Source: Ehretia macrophylla (Eukaryota > Streptophyta > Magnoliopsida > Boraginales > Ehretiaceae). From it: a DNA stretch of 64,000 bases. Of the stretch, positions 36,964 to 48,616 are shown piece after piece. The DNA is taken from positions 59,469,850-59,533,849 of the forward strand of contig CM075770.1 of the NCBI GenBank assembly GCA_037974665.1. Direction: 5' to 3'. The translations under genes and the position numbers were made by a program. The notes beneath the pieces were generated by a model that did not search any database, was not told the origin of the DNA, and saw nothing but the letters and a program-made list of their open reading frames with translations. Numbering within the stretch: position 1 is the first letter of the stretch; each line of letters starts with the position of its first letter.

Positions 36964-37696
36964 GTCATTTTGAGGGCACAGTTCCTTTATGTGTTAACAG
37001 TTCACAATCCCAGCCTAGGGAGATGGCCCATTCAAAAGGCCTAATAGGCTTAACAACAACCCATCTGCTTTAACAACGAAGCATCCTCGCAAGACGTGAT
37101 ATCGATGCGTTGTAGGTGATGTAACTAAATTTGCAGCACTCAAACCTTGGTATTTGTACTATATTTGCATCTTAATTTGGGAATTATTGCAATACTTTGA
37201 TATTTTTGATGCAATATAGGATGACACAGAAAAGTGGATTATCAGACCCAAAATGATCCAAATTACAAGTCAAGAAGTCAAGAATGGGGAAGCACAAGAA
37301 GCAGTTGAAGAATGAAGCTCATAGAGAAGAAATTTGGCTGAAACTAGCACAAAATCGGACTCAGAACATTGACCCAGATGATCTCAAATAGTGACCCATG
37401 TATGTTTTTGGCAAATCATATCCGTATTTCAGGTAGAAACAGCCTTCTGAGCAAAACGCAGGACTATGTCCTGCGCGTAACGTGATTTTAGCCAAATTCC
37501 ATCGTTTGGAGGGTCAAAATAGTGAAAAATGCTTGAAGATGCTGCTGTCAACGAACCGGTCAAAGTCAAAGACAAGCTCAAGTGTTGACCAAGAATTGAA
37601 GCCCGTAGAGGAAGAATTTGACCAAACGGAATGCGAAAACGGACTTAGAACGATGAATAAACTTGGAATAGCATTGGTCAACTTTTTGGTCAACGC

Positions 37697-37838
37697 GTGA
37701 ATAGTATCAGTCAACGCGTGAATAGTGATGGTCAACGCGTGAACAGTAAAACTACGTGCAGAATACGTGAATAGTAGTCGTATGAAAAGTAGCTGCGTGA
37801 ATAGTAGTCTTGTGAATAGTAGTCTCGTGAATAGTAGC
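37697..37838 (+). repeat. GTGAATAGT minirepeats in E3 LTR
   Basis: About nine degenerate copies of CGTGAATAGT at 12-25 bp spacing just upstream of the TATA box. The 3' LTR has a diverged version at 43190-43315 with different copy number and sequence. Confidence 0.8.
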
Positions 37839-37848
37839 CAAGTTTTCC

Positions 37849-37856
37849 TATAAATA
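37849..37856 (+). promoter_or_regulatory. E3 LTR TATA box
   Basis: TATAAATA between the minirepeats and the hairpin cluster, conserved at 43325-43332. Transcription would start shortly downstream. Confidence 0.65.
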
Positions 37857-37952
37857 GACATCTCCCCTCTTCATATTTTCTTACAATTTTTGAGAGTTTT
37901 GGAATATTTTTCTAATATTTTCAATTTTTGTCAAGTTATTTTTATAGTTCTT

Positions 37953-38117
37953 ATTTAGGATTTTTCCTAAATAGCTATATACGGGGGAAGTCCTGCCTAG
38001 TGGTTCTTATTCGGGAGCATTCTGCCCGAATAGCTACTGTACAGCGGACATCCTAACGTTCATTTTTGAGCCTTTGCTCAAAAATAGCTCTTATTCGGGG
38101 GGAACCTCTTCCCGAAT
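37953..38117 (+). other. Four-hairpin cluster in E3 LTR
   Basis: Perfect stems at 37953-37972 (ATTTAGGA/TCCTAAAT), 38009-38031 (ATTCGGG/CCCGAAT), 38063-38084 (TTTTTGAGC/GCTCAAAAA) and 38093-38117 (ATTCGGG/CCCGAAT). The first three are followed by TAGCT, and three are preceded by CTTA. Repeated in the 3' LTR at 43430-43594 with most stems kept. Downstream of the TATA box, so probably in the RNA leader. Confidence 0.8.
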
Positions 38118-39015
38118 TGTTGTGGAATTTTTATTCAGCCCTGGAGTTCAGAAATCCGCATTCGTCAATACGAGGGAGCCTTTCTTGACCCTCTTTTATT
38201 TGTATAAACTCGTATTTATTATGTCTGAGTAGAATTCTTATCTAGGGTCGGATATTGTAAATAATGGTCTTTTAATATATGGTCTCGGATTCGGATAATT
38301 TAGTTTTAATGCAATATATGACTTGTATTAATTAAGTATTGTTTTTCATACATAATGCTTTTAAGTAGATGATATGATTGCTTTATTTTTGTGTCATATA
38401 TCCATGCTTTAATAGTGAATCAATAGCTTGATAACCTTAAAGATTCCAAGAAATTATAGGTAATACTTTTAAGTAGACCATAGTTTCTAGACTAGTAAGG
38501 AGATGTTGATTACTTATATTGAAACAGACCTTTTACACCAGGTTGCAAGGACATATCCATACTATGGATATACTCTCGTAAATGGAACGGCACCTACATT
38601 AAAGTTAGTAATCGGTATTTTAATAGACTAAGATAATTGACTAGGTTAATGCTTGTAGCTTAACCTCTTGTATAGAATTTGAGAATCTGGGTACCGAGCC
38701 TACATTAATTGCCTTATTTACATATCTGATCCCTAGATATTCTTCCATATTTAGCTATTATTTAGCTTAACTTAGACAATTTTGTTAGTTATAGTTTAGT
38801 TTACATTCTCGCACGTTACTTCAAATTCTTTGCGAACTGTCACTTAAGCGCTTTAACACTTTCACACTACTTCACTAACTTAACGAACGAGCTTCCCTGT
38901 GGTACGATTCCGCACTCATAGCACACTACACTACGAAGATCCGTTCACTTGCGGGTATTAAAACTTGGTTATTTTGCACATATTTATAACACACACCAAG
39001 TAGCGATCAAGTTTT

Positions 39016-39033
39016 TGGCGCCGTTGCCGGGGA
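39016..39033 (+). other. E3 primer-binding site (tRNA-Arg type)
   Basis: TGGCGCCGTTGCCGGGGA a few bases inside the 5' LTR matches the primer site usual in Ogre/Tat-lineage elements. Confidence 0.8.
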
Positions 39034-39157
39034 AGCACGGTATAGTTTAGTTTTTGGTAAAAGTATTTGTAAACTTGTCTAAGTGTTTATTTTATCCCCT
39101 TTATTTTAAAAAAAAAATTTTAAAAAAAATTATTTGGGAATTTTGATTGATTGGAAT

Positions 39158-40714
39158 ATGACTCATTTTAATGGTTCATCCGATCAATGGGCTTTTAATG
39201 AAACAACCCAACCCCCTATCCCAAATACTTGTAAAATTTATTCTCAATTTGGGCATACTTTTGAAAATTGTCCCCAAAATCCCCAGTTTTTACATAGTCA
39301 TGATTTTAGTACTCAGGGTTATTATTCAAACCAAAATTTGTACTCAAATGCATATAACCCGGAGCGGCAGAATCATCAAAATTCCTTTTGGGATCAAAAT
39401 AATGCATCTTTTCTGCCTCAAGATTTTAAAAATTTTACCTTTCAAAACCCTAATTCTTCCGAGTTTTGTGAAAGCTTTCAAAGTAATTCTTTCAAACAAA
39501 ACTTTTGCTATCCCAACTCGATTGAATTTTCTTCTCCTGAACCAAACTTCGACGACAAGTTCGGCCAACTTGTCCAACTCGCCGAATCCAACCACCAATC
39601 CATAGATAGGCTACAAGACCAAATCGGTCAATTAACCGAGAGTATAAATAGGTGGGAAGAAGACGAGCATCCTATTCAACTTGTTCTGAGTTCACCAGAC
39701 CAATATAGTTTCGTTCATCATGAACCTATCCAAAACCAGGTTGTTGAGGAAATAGAAGTGTTTAGTGGAGATAATGTGGGTAGAGAATGTAACACTAGGA
39801 ATGAGGTAGATAACATGTTTGAGGCACACATTCCAGGTTGGCAAAACCAGCCATCACCTTGGAGTCAAGAAAATTTCTCTCAAAGCTTTGAAAGTCAAGA
39901 CCCTACATCTTTTCAATCTGAATCTTCTGTTGACCCTATCCTTAATCTTTTCAAACAAAATCATCAACATGATGATTTGATTGACTCTGCTTCTCCAAAA
40001 TCCAATGACAAGTATGACCAACTTTATCTACTTGCCGAATCTAATGCTCGCATACTTCAATCTTTAGATCAACACCTTCAGTTTGTTATGAGCACCTTTG
40101 ATGAAATACCCTGTGAACAGACTAATGAAATAAGCGAGGTTATTTGGGAGACATCTGATAGGGAAAATAAATTTGAGGAAAAAGATGATACAATGCCTTA
40201 CTTAGAAGGACATGATGACCTTAGTAATGTTTTGATTCAACCCGACTCTAATTCCTCTTCAAGGAAGATGAGTGTACACACTTCCTTAGAGCCTATACTC
40301 TGTCAAGACAAGTCTACTGAGTCTATTTTAATTCCTCCATCCTTCTTATCTCCTGAAGAAGAAGTTAACGAGATTGACCGACTTTTGTATCAAATTGACC
40401 AAGAGAATGAGTACAATGCTTCTATATCCTTTTCAACTGGTTTTAACTCTGATAAAGAAGCTTCAACACCCATTCTCTCTCCTATTGAAAGTCATCTCAG
40501 TTCTTCATTTGATGCGCCTTCCTCCGTTGTGCAACTCACAACATTACCTAAGGAGGCACAATTTGGATTTGGCCTATTTATGAACAATATGTTGCATACA
40601 TCTTTTAACTTATGGGTTGACCAATTAGGACACACTGATTTACAAAATACTATGCCCCATGTTGACATAGTTGAGAACATTCCCACACATAACACATTGG
40701 GATGGGAATTGTGA
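39158..40714 (+). CDS. E3 gag-like protein (518 aa), function unproven
   Basis: An open frame of 518 codons. I take the ATG at 39158; the frame opens slightly earlier but has no upstream ATG. The N-terminal part has CKIYSQFGHTFENC, a zinc-knuckle shape C-x2-C-x4-H-x4-C with Tyr in place of the second Cys (residues 25-38). Rich in Asn, Gln, Ser, Phe and acidic residues, with no membrane segment. A motif DKxxQLxxLAESN occurs twice, near residues 134 and 283, each followed by a short stretch that could form a coiled coil, suggesting internal duplication. No protease or RT follows. By position it is gag-like, but I recognise no classical capsid domain, so an element-specific accessory or RNA-binding protein is possible. 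Confidence 0.65.
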   Translation: MTHFNGSSDQWAFNETTQPPIPNTCKIYSQFGHTFENCPQNPQFLHSHDFSTQGYYSNQNLYSNAYNPERQNHQNSFWDQNNASFLPQDFKNFTFQNPNSSEFCESFQSNSFKQNFCYPNSIEFSSPEPNFDDKFGQLVQLAESNHQSIDRLQDQIGQLTESINRWEEDEHPIQLVLSSPDQYSFVHHEPIQNQVVEEIEVFSGDNVGRECNTRNEVDNMFEAHIPGWQNQPSPWSQENFSQSFESQDPTSFQSESSVDPILNLFKQNHQHDDLIDSASPKSNDKYDQLYLLAESNARILQSLDQHLQFVMSTFDEIPCEQTNEISEVIWETSDRENKFEEKDDTMPYLEGHDDLSNVLIQPDSNSSSRKMSVHTSLEPILCQDKSTESILIPPSFLSPEEEVNEIDRLLYQIDQENEYNASISFSTGFNSDKEASTPILSPIESHLSSSFDAPSSVVQLTTLPKEAQFGFGLFMNNMLHTSFNLWVDQLGHTDLQNTMPHVDIVENIPTHNTLGWEL

Positions 40715-41460
40715 CTTTTTCAAAGGAACTTGGAAAAAGGCATGTTCTATAGGAACAATGAACCATCATCTGTTGCATGATCCTTTTCTTTTCAAGAACT
40801 GTGTTGAAATGATTATTAGGCAATATGTGCCAAAGAGCTTTAAACATAGATGGCTCTAACATTGGCGCCTGGCTGAGGGCGTAAAACTCAGCGCTACTAG
40901 GAGGCAACCTAGATTTTTTAAAAAATGCTTTCTTATTCTATGTGTTTATTTTCTGTTGTGTGATTTTTGTAGTCTGGCTAATGACAATAAACTTAGCGCT
41001 ACTAGGAGGCAACCTAGTGTTCTTTTAAATGCTTTAATGTTTGTTTAAATTTACTCTTGAACCCCATAAAAGAGTATAAATGGTCTGGGTAGTTAAATTA
41101 TTTACTTAATATATTAGTTATTTTCTATGACCATATTTCTTTTTGGTTTCTCCCCTATATATTTATTTTGTCTATTTAGTATAGCTAACTATTTTTGTTG
41201 TGTTGATGATAATCTGTAAAATGCTTTTTCTACTAATCTTTAATTGCAGAATGATACATCTTTTGACAAAAGTTAGTAGAGAAGCTTTGACATCAACATA
41301 GAAATGCTTCACATCAGGTGATATCTTTCCTTACTACATTTTCCTTTATACCTGATCAACCTGTGCTGTAGAGTAAGCAAACCATAGGTTTGGGGATATA
41401 GCATTTGTCATTATGTTATTACTTGCATATTACATTCTCACTGTCTTACACTGCTATTTG

Positions 41461-41503
41461 CTTGAGGACAAGCAAAGTTTTGGTGTGGGGGTGTGGGGGT
41501 GCG
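41461..41503 (+). other. Internal PPT-like sequence of E3
   Basis: CTTGAGGACAAGCAAAG followed by GTGTGGGGGTGTGGGGGTG. The true PPT region has the parallel CTTGAGGGCAAGCAAGG then TTTGGGG, so the motif is duplicated about 1.1 kb upstream. Confidence 0.65.
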
Positions 41504-41857
41504 TACATTTCATGAAAAACTTTTTCAAAATATGCAAGAAATACACCATTTTTGTTTATGAGAAGAGTAGTTTGCTACCTTACCTGTTTAAAAACGATGA
41601 TTTAGATTATTTGAGAACCTATTTTGTTAGCTATGTATTGTGAAAAACTCTAAGGGAACTCTGTAAGAAAAACTTTGGAGTACTGTATCCATGAGTAAAC
41701 CTAGTTGTTCTTCTGTTCTTCAATTGATAGGTTTGTGATTATGAAAGGACTGAGATAGGATTACCGTTTGTTATGAGAACTCCTTGTGTATGAAACCTAA
41801 ACCCTTATGCCATGTCTATACACTATGTTATGTTACTCTGTCTGTATGTACACTCTG

Positions 41858-41914
41858 AGAAAAGAAAAAGAAAAAAAAAGAGAAAAAATATAGAAAAAGA
41901 AAAAACAAAAAAGA
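41858..41914 (+). repeat. A/G low-complexity tract in E3
   Basis: Nearly pure purine stretch of A runs and AAAAG units. No coding or structural signal seen. Confidence 0.8.
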
Positions 41915-42591
41915 GTTGTACATACCTTTACTGTTGAATAAATTTTTGGTGTAAATATGTTGTAAATCTCTAAGCACCACTATCCTAGAGATTGTAATTT
42001 GGGATATGTGTTATAGTGTTAAGTTTCGAGCCTGGATATCTCGGGTGATTAAGGCACGTAGGGGTCCCTTTGAAACCTGGCAACCTCTGTCATAATGGCG
42101 GGGGATTGTTGGCCTTAAAGCCCACTACATGAGATATACAGAAAGCAAAGGAAACTGAACACTATATAGAGGTATTATTAGTTGTGCTTTTATATTTTTG
42201 GAAAATGTTAAAGGGTTAAGGCATGATCAAGAGTTTGATTACAAATGTAGGTAAGAATATCAAGGTCCAATCTGATTGCATAACTTGGAAGTTGGGAATT
42301 GAATGAACTTAATTTGCTTAGTTTACTTCTAAATATGTACTTCGAAGTAATCAATAGTCAATTTCCAATAAGAGTACTTATTTGTGAAAACTATGTACAA
42401 AGTTCTCTTATCATGCTTGTCATTAATTGTTGAATATGTTTAAGATAGTAGATTGCATTTCTCATGTTTCGGATTTGGAAAGTGTTTGACAAAAAGATAG
42501 GATAGATTACTTCATCTGTTTTTGACTTGTAAAAATTCTGCAAAATCTACTTTCACATATGTTTTAAAGATAGTCTTGCTTGAGGGCAAGC

Positions 42592-42612
42592 AAGGTTTAG
42601 GTTTGGGGATAT
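42592..42612 (+). other. E3 polypurine tract
   Basis: Purine-rich AAGG...GGTTTGGGGATAT directly before the 3' LTR. Confidence 0.7.
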
Positions 42613-44487
42613 TGATGTAACTATATTTGCAGCACTTAAACCTTGGTATTTGTACTATATTTGCATCTTAATTTGGGAATTATTGCAATACTTTGATATT
42701 TTCGATGCAATGTAGGATGACACAGAAAAGTGGAAAATCAGACCTAAAATGATCCAAATTACAAGTCAAGAAGTCAAGAATGGGGAAGCACGAGAAGCAG
42801 TTGAAGAATGAAGCTCATAGAGAAGAAATTTGGCTGAAACTAGCACGAAATTGGATTCAGAGCATTGACCCAGATGATCTCAAATGGTGACCCATGTATG
42901 TTTTTGGCAAACCATATACGTTTTTCAGGTAGAAACAGCAATCTGAGCAAAACACAGGACTTTTGTCCTGTGCATGGCATGATTTTAGCCAAATTCCATC
43001 GTTTGGAGGGTCAAAATAGTGAAAAATGCCTGAAGATGCTGCGGTCAACGAACCGGTCAAAGTCAAAGACAAGCTCAAGTGTTGACCAAGAATTGAAGCC
43101 CGTAGAGGAAGAATTTGGCCAAACGGAATGCGGAAACGGACTTAGAACGCCGAATAAACTTGGAATAGCATTGGTCAACTTTTTGGTCAACGCATGAATA
43201 GTGATGGTCTATGCATGAACAGTAAAACTGCGTGCAGAATACATGAATAGTAGTTGCGTGAATAGTAACTGCATGAATAGTAACTGTGTGAATAGTAGCT
43301 ACGTGAATAGTAGCTAAGTTTTCCTATAAATAGACATCACCCCTCTTCACATTTTCTCACAAATTTTTGAGAGCTTTGGAATATTTTTCCAATATTTTCA
43401 ATTTTGGTCAAGTTATTTTTATAGTTCTTATTTAGGATTTTGCCTAAATAGCTATATACGGAGGAAGTCCTGCCTAGTGGCTCTTATTCGGGAGCATTCT
43501 GCCCGAATAGCTACTGTACAGCGGACATCCTAACATTCATTTTTGAGCCTTTGCTCAAAAATAGCTCTTATTCGAGGGGAAACTCTGCCCGAATAGCTAT
43601 AGAATTTCTGTTCAGGCCTGGAGTTCAAAAATACGAGTTCGTCAATACGGGGGAGCCTTTCTTGACTCTCTTTTATTTGTATAAACTCGTATTTATTATG
43701 TCTGAGTAGAATTCTTATCTAGGGTCGGATATTGTAAATAATGGTATTTTAATATATGGTCTCGGATTCGGATAATTTAGTTTTAATGCAATATATGACT
43801 TGTATTAATTAAGTATTGTTTTTCATACATAATGCTTTTAAGTAGATGATATGATTGCTTTATTTTTGTGTCATATATCCATGCTTTAATGGTGAATCAA
43901 TAGCTTGACAACTTTAAAGATTCCAAGAAACTATAAGTAATGCTTTTAAGTAGACCATAGTTTCTAGACTAGTAAGGAGATGTTGATTACTTATGTTGAA
44001 ACAGACCATTTACAACAGGTTGCAAGGACAGATCCATACTATGGCTATACGCTCGTAGATGGAACGACACCTACATCAGAGTTAGTAATCGGGATTTTAA
44101 TAGACTAAGATAATTGACTAGGATAATGCTTGTAACTTAACCTCTTGTATAGAGTTTGAGAATCTGGATGCCAAGCCTATATTAATTGCCTTATTTAGAT
44201 ATTTGATCCCTATATTTTCTTCCGTATTTAGCTATTATTTAGCTTAACTTAGACAATTTTGTTAGTTATAGTTTAGTTTACATTCTCGCACATTACTTCA
44301 AACTCTTTGCGAACTGTCACTTAAGCGCTTTAATACTTTTACACTACTTCACTAGCTTAACTAACGAGCTTCCGTGTAGATACGATTCCGCACTCATAGC
44401 ATAATACACTACGAAGCTCCGTACACTTGCGGGTATTTTAACTTGGTTTATTTTACACATTTTTCACACGTCCACCGGGTTGCATCA
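42613..44487 (+). repeat. E3 3' LTR
   Basis: 1875 bp, closely similar to the 5' LTR; its end (GTTGCATCA) differs from the 5' copy. TATA box at 43325-43332, hairpin cluster at 43430-43594. Confidence 0.92.
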
Positions 44488-45186
44488 GTAGGGCCCTCTA
44501 ATGTCCCGCGAGTAAGGTTGTCACCCTTTTAACAGCTCACGACGTACGATCCGGGACGGAAAAACATAGCAAAAGAAGAAAAGTGGCCCGAAACTGATGA
44601 AAACGTTCGATTTTGGGCTCAAAAAATGGTACAGCGAGCAAGCTAGCTGTCCCAATCGTAGAGCTCTCGGGGAGCTTTGCAACGGTATGCTATGCGCCGC
44701 GTAACTCCTTATGGATCAAAAGTTATGGGCACCGGAGCGACAGAGACCTGGTCACAAGCCCTATGCCCTCGGTTTGCGGGCCCAGCCTCCACGTGAAGTG
44801 AAGTTGTCTTGCCAAAGGTGCCGTGGGATTCAATAAAAGAAATGTGGTGGATAAAGTATTTTGGCAACCCTAACCGGAGCAAAAAAAATTGAAAAGGGGG
44901 TGCAACACGAGGACTTCCCAGGGGGTCACCCATCCTAGTACTACTCTCGCCCAAGCACGGTTAACTTCGGAGTTCTGATGGGATCCGGTGCATTAGTGCT
45001 GGTATGATCGTACCCGTCATGTTGAGTGCACAATTCCTTTATGTGTTAACAGTTCACAGTCCTAGCCTAGAGAGATGGCCCATTCAAAAGGCCTAATGGG
45101 CTTAACGACAACCTATCAGCTTCAACAACGCAGCATCCTCGCAAGACATGATATCGACGCGTTGTAGGGCCCTCTAATGTCCCGCG
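44488..45186 (-). repeat. 5S rDNA array, block 4 (copy 22)
   Basis: A single unit between E3 and E4, beginning with the duplicated GTAGG and ending with CCGCG (45182-45186). Confidence 0.95.
44898..45015 (-). rRNA. 5S rRNA gene, copy 22 (well preserved)
   Basis: 118 bp, 2 substitutions, one in the A box and one at gene position 6 or nearby. Isolated between two retrotransposons, with its own spacer signals present. Confidence 0.94.
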
Positions 45187-47484
45187 TGTCACGCCCCGAC
45201 CCGACCCCGCAAAAGGCCAAGCCTGGACCCGACACACAGACTGAGTCTCCTCTGTACCGTGGACGATCCGAAAACCCTACATTCAACATAATACTTGCGA
45301 ATTCCATAATAAACATTTGAAACAAGCCAACTTTCTTTTAAAACATACATCTTCTTATTAACCAACTTGCAATTCAAAATGCCATGCATACTACACAAGT
45401 ATTTATGCCACTAAACAGTTAACCATTAGTGTGCAATTCTTCTCTAGTCACATGAGCATAATTTTACAACTTTACAATCTTTAAACCTTTACAACAAAAG
45501 GCCATAAAGGCCTCAAAATAGATCTACATACAAGGCTACAAGCCTCAAAATAAAGCGACGACCAAGCATTAAACACATCAAGCATGGCCCGCACAAAAGT
45601 CTGGCAACCAACCACCAGCTAAGCAAAGAAGTTCTATCAAGGAAACACCTCCACTTGCTCCTCTTCCTCAATTACCTCAATAGGGTCTGCTTCAACTACT
45701 CCTGTAAAATATAGTATAGAAAGGAATGAGCAAAAACTATTGCTCAGCGAGGGTTATTGGTCTCAAGGACGGAGATGAGAGGAGAATGCAATGCAAATAG
45801 TCAAGCAATTCATTCAATTATCATATAGAGACACAAACAAAGCCAACAATAAAACAAGACAAGCATTAAAACTATAAACACTCATTCAAAGGATACGATT
45901 CACTTTCCACGAGCAACTTTCAATCACAAATTCGATGACGACGCGCCGGTCCAAACCACCTTATAACTTCAGTTTGGAATACCCCAGAAGTATCCATCAA
46001 TTCTACGACCCAAATCTCCCTGGGAGACAACCCAAGCAAGAAAGGGAATAGGACACGGAGCTAGGGCAACCAACACTGGCAACCCGAGGCTTCCTAGAGA
46101 GGCCCATCACACCGCCCCTGACTCTATGAATGCAATACAATATACAATGCAACAATCGAGCAATCAAGCAATAAAGCCACACGTGGAAGAATAACAAAGC
46201 AGGTTACTCTCGCATGCAATAGCAACAGTTGATAAGCAATTCAATCAAAATCAAGCCTAACAAGCATATCAAGCAATATTAAACATTCTATAGGCACAAC
46301 ATTAAAATAACAAGCAAAATCACAAATCGACCCCAACTATCAAAATGCTACTATTTCCAAACGAGCCACGAGTTTTGGAAACCGACTTCACTAATCCTCC
46401 TACGTCACCATAAGGCACGTCTAAAGACCCCAAAACCCTACTTTACCCTAGAATTCACGCAAAGCCCCGATTTCCCCCTTTACTCGTTTGAACTACCGCT
46501 ACTCTAACCAAACACCCAACCAACGCCATAACCACACCAAAAGTGCTTCCATGGCCTCCCGAGACAATGCCATCACGCAAAACGAGAAAACACTAAACTC
46601 GACCTAAACGACCCCGACTTTCACCAATGCATTTTTCTCATTTTTTTCCATTACACAATCCAAACAAATCATGCATTTAGGCATTCTAGCATATCTAGCA
46701 TCTTTTCACATCAACAGAACACATAACGGAACAACTTCTACGTTTCGAGAGTTTACTATTCATATTTTACTATTCAATTGACATTTCAAATTACAATCTC
46801 AACATTCAACCGAATAAAATATTAAAAAGCTATAAATACATGTTCTACAATTGTCAAGGAACATTCTTTAAGCATTAAAACGATTAAAATAACAAACTAC
46901 GGATAAAACCCAAAAATCATAAAGTTGATATACATGTTATTCAAATGCGCAAATAACGTGCTTCACTCACCTTGGACACTCCTAGTCGCTAAGAAAACCT
47001 CGTTGGATGCCTCAGTAACAACCCCGCACAAGCTCACGCGAAGATTGGAAGTTTTGAAAGTTGAAATGTTTTTTTTTTCTCTTCAAAGTTTCGGCCAGCT
47101 CAAGGGACTGTTTTGTGCTTGTTTTTTTTTATATTTTGTTATGTTATAACTATTAAAAGATGACAAGCTTGGTCAAAGGTCAAGCCCCTTGGTCAACCTA
47201 ACTTAATTTGGTCAATTTAGCCTATTTTCATGCATTTTAAAGCTAAAATACCCAACACCAAATTAATTCTAGTTAACAACAAGTAAAATATAAAATTTAA
47301 GACACCAAAATACTAGTTTTCACTATTTGTTGAGGACTAGAAAACACCCTCTAACTATCGCTCTCGAAATGCAATGCACTTTGCGACAGTAAAGAAGTAA
47401 CAATTAGATTCCAAGGAATTTAAGAAAACATAATTTTTAGAATAATAAACAAGAAAATTCCACATTCCGGGCTCAGGTATTACA
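45187..47484 (-). repeat. E4 3' LTR (left)
   Basis: Plus-strand ends are TGTCACGCCCC and TATTACA. Near-identical to 52426-54736. Contains the CTCAGCGAGGG motif (around 45744) and a TGAGCAA/TTGCTCA hairpin (around 45728-45748). Confidence 0.92.
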
Positions 47485-47500
47485 CCCTCTCCCCCTTAAA
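47485..47500 (-). other. E4 polypurine tract
   Basis: Minus-strand TTTAAGGGGGAGAGGG next to the LTR; the polyprotein stop codon overlaps it. Confidence 0.85.
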
Positions 47501-48613
47501 CCAGTTCCGCCCACGCAATTCTTCCCTGGTCAGCAGACACCTCCGGATACTGATTCCGAACCTGGTGCTCTCTTTCCCATGTCGCTTCCTCAGACCCACG
47601 ATGATTCCACAGAACCTTTACTAACGAAATACTCTTTCTACGAAGTTCCTGAACTTTTCGATCCACAATTCAAATTGGTTTCTCTTCATAAGTTAACTTT
47701 TCTTTTATCTGCAAAGGCTCTGGTCAAGAACATGTGAACGATCTGGACGGTATTTACTCAACATTGACACGTGGAAAACATCGTGCAGTCTCGACAAGCT
47801 CGAAGGTAAAGCTAACCGATAAGCCAAAGGACCTACCTTTTCGGTGATCTCATACGGACCCACATACCTGGGACTAAGTTTCCCGCTCTTACCATGCCGA
47901 ATCAATCCCTTTCGAGGAGAAATCTTAAGAAATACCCAATCTCCCAAATCAAACTCAAGATCCCGACGGTGCTTATCCGCATAACTCTTCTGACGACTCT
48001 GAGCTGTAAGCATATGCTGGCGAATAAGGTGAACATTATCTACCATCTTAATCATCTCAGGTAACACAGTCGGATCAACTGTTCTCATCTCTCCAACCTC
48101 TTCCCAATACAATGGGGATCTGCATTTACGACCATACAACGCCTCGTAGGGAGCCATACCTATAGTAGATTGATAACTATTATTGTAGGCGAACTCCGCT
48201 AAAGGCAAAAACTTCTCCCAATTCTTCCCAAAGTCTAACACACATGCCCGAAGCATGTCTTCCAAGATCCTGATAGTTTTCTCAGACTGGCCATCAATTT
48301 GTGGATGGTATGCGGTATTGAAGCTCAATTTAGTTCCCATGGCCTCTTGCAACTTCTGCCAAAAATGAGATCTAAATCCGGGATCTCTATCTGGCACTAT
48401 ACTCTGTGGCACACCATGCAGTCTCATAATATTAGCAACATAAAGCTCAGCTAGTTTATCAAGGCTATCCAGTTTGTTCACAGTAATAAAATGTGAAACT
48501 TTAGTCAATCGGTCCACAACAACCCAAACAGAATCACATCCTCTCGGATATCTAGGAAGATCGGTCACAAGGTCCATTGTTATATGCACCCATTTCCATT
48601 GCGGAATTGACAA
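47496..48613 (-). pseudogene. E4 integrase and chromodomain (broken)
   Basis: The segment from 48613 carries the first Asp region (MDLV), the PDRDP motif and DGQSEKT, then a GPY module (RYVGPYEI) and [11 protein letters not shown] 1-base frameshift near 47730 moves the chromodomain to another frame, where it continues to WAELV and a TAA at 47496 but has a TGA at 47670-47672. A TAA at about 48614-48616 separates it from upstream pol. Confidence 0.9.
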
Positions 48614-48616
48614 CGG

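Larger units (their letters stand above)
32099..37116 (-). repeat. 5S rDNA tandem array, block 3 (copies 14-21)
   Basis: Eight genes at 675-678 bp, except a 653-bp interval between copies 20 and 21. Starts with the duplicated GCAAC and ends at GTAGG (37112-37116), where E3 is inserted. Confidence 0.95.
37117..39009 (+). repeat. E3 5' LTR
   Basis: Starts TGATGTAACTAAATTTG and ends TAGCGATCA. Contains GTGAATAGT minirepeats (37697-37838), TATAAATA (37849-37856) and four hairpins (37953-38117). Confidence 0.92.
40715..42591 (+). other. E3 3' untranslated interior
   Basis: 1.9 kb without a credible gene. It contains two copies of AGCGCTACTAGGAGGCAACCTAG-type sequence (40890-40912 and 40995-41017), whose ends CTAGG/CCTAG form a hairpin; related GGGAGGCAACCC motifs are common in Tat/Athila elements. 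A PPT-like tract lies at 41461-41503 and an A/G tract at 41858-41914. Confidence 0.75.
37117..44487 (+). mobile_element. E3: non-autonomous Ty3/gypsy element (Tat/Athila-like, gag-like ORF only)
   Basis: LTRs 37117-39009 and 42613-44487 (1893 and 1875 bp) run TG...CA, with the target GTAGG duplicated exactly at 37112-37116 and 44488-44492. The PBS resembles the tRNA-Arg-type site of Ogre/Tat elements. The interior holds one ORF (39158-40714) and a long untranslated 3' part with hairpins and polypurine tracts. No protease, RT or integrase is present, so it resembles the TR-GAG class or a Tat-derived non-autonomous family. Confidence 0.9.

Noticed and set aside
39344..39598. Minus-strand ORF and a second plus frame inside the E3 gene
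   Set aside because: Shadows of the 518-codon frame with biased composition and no family resemblance.
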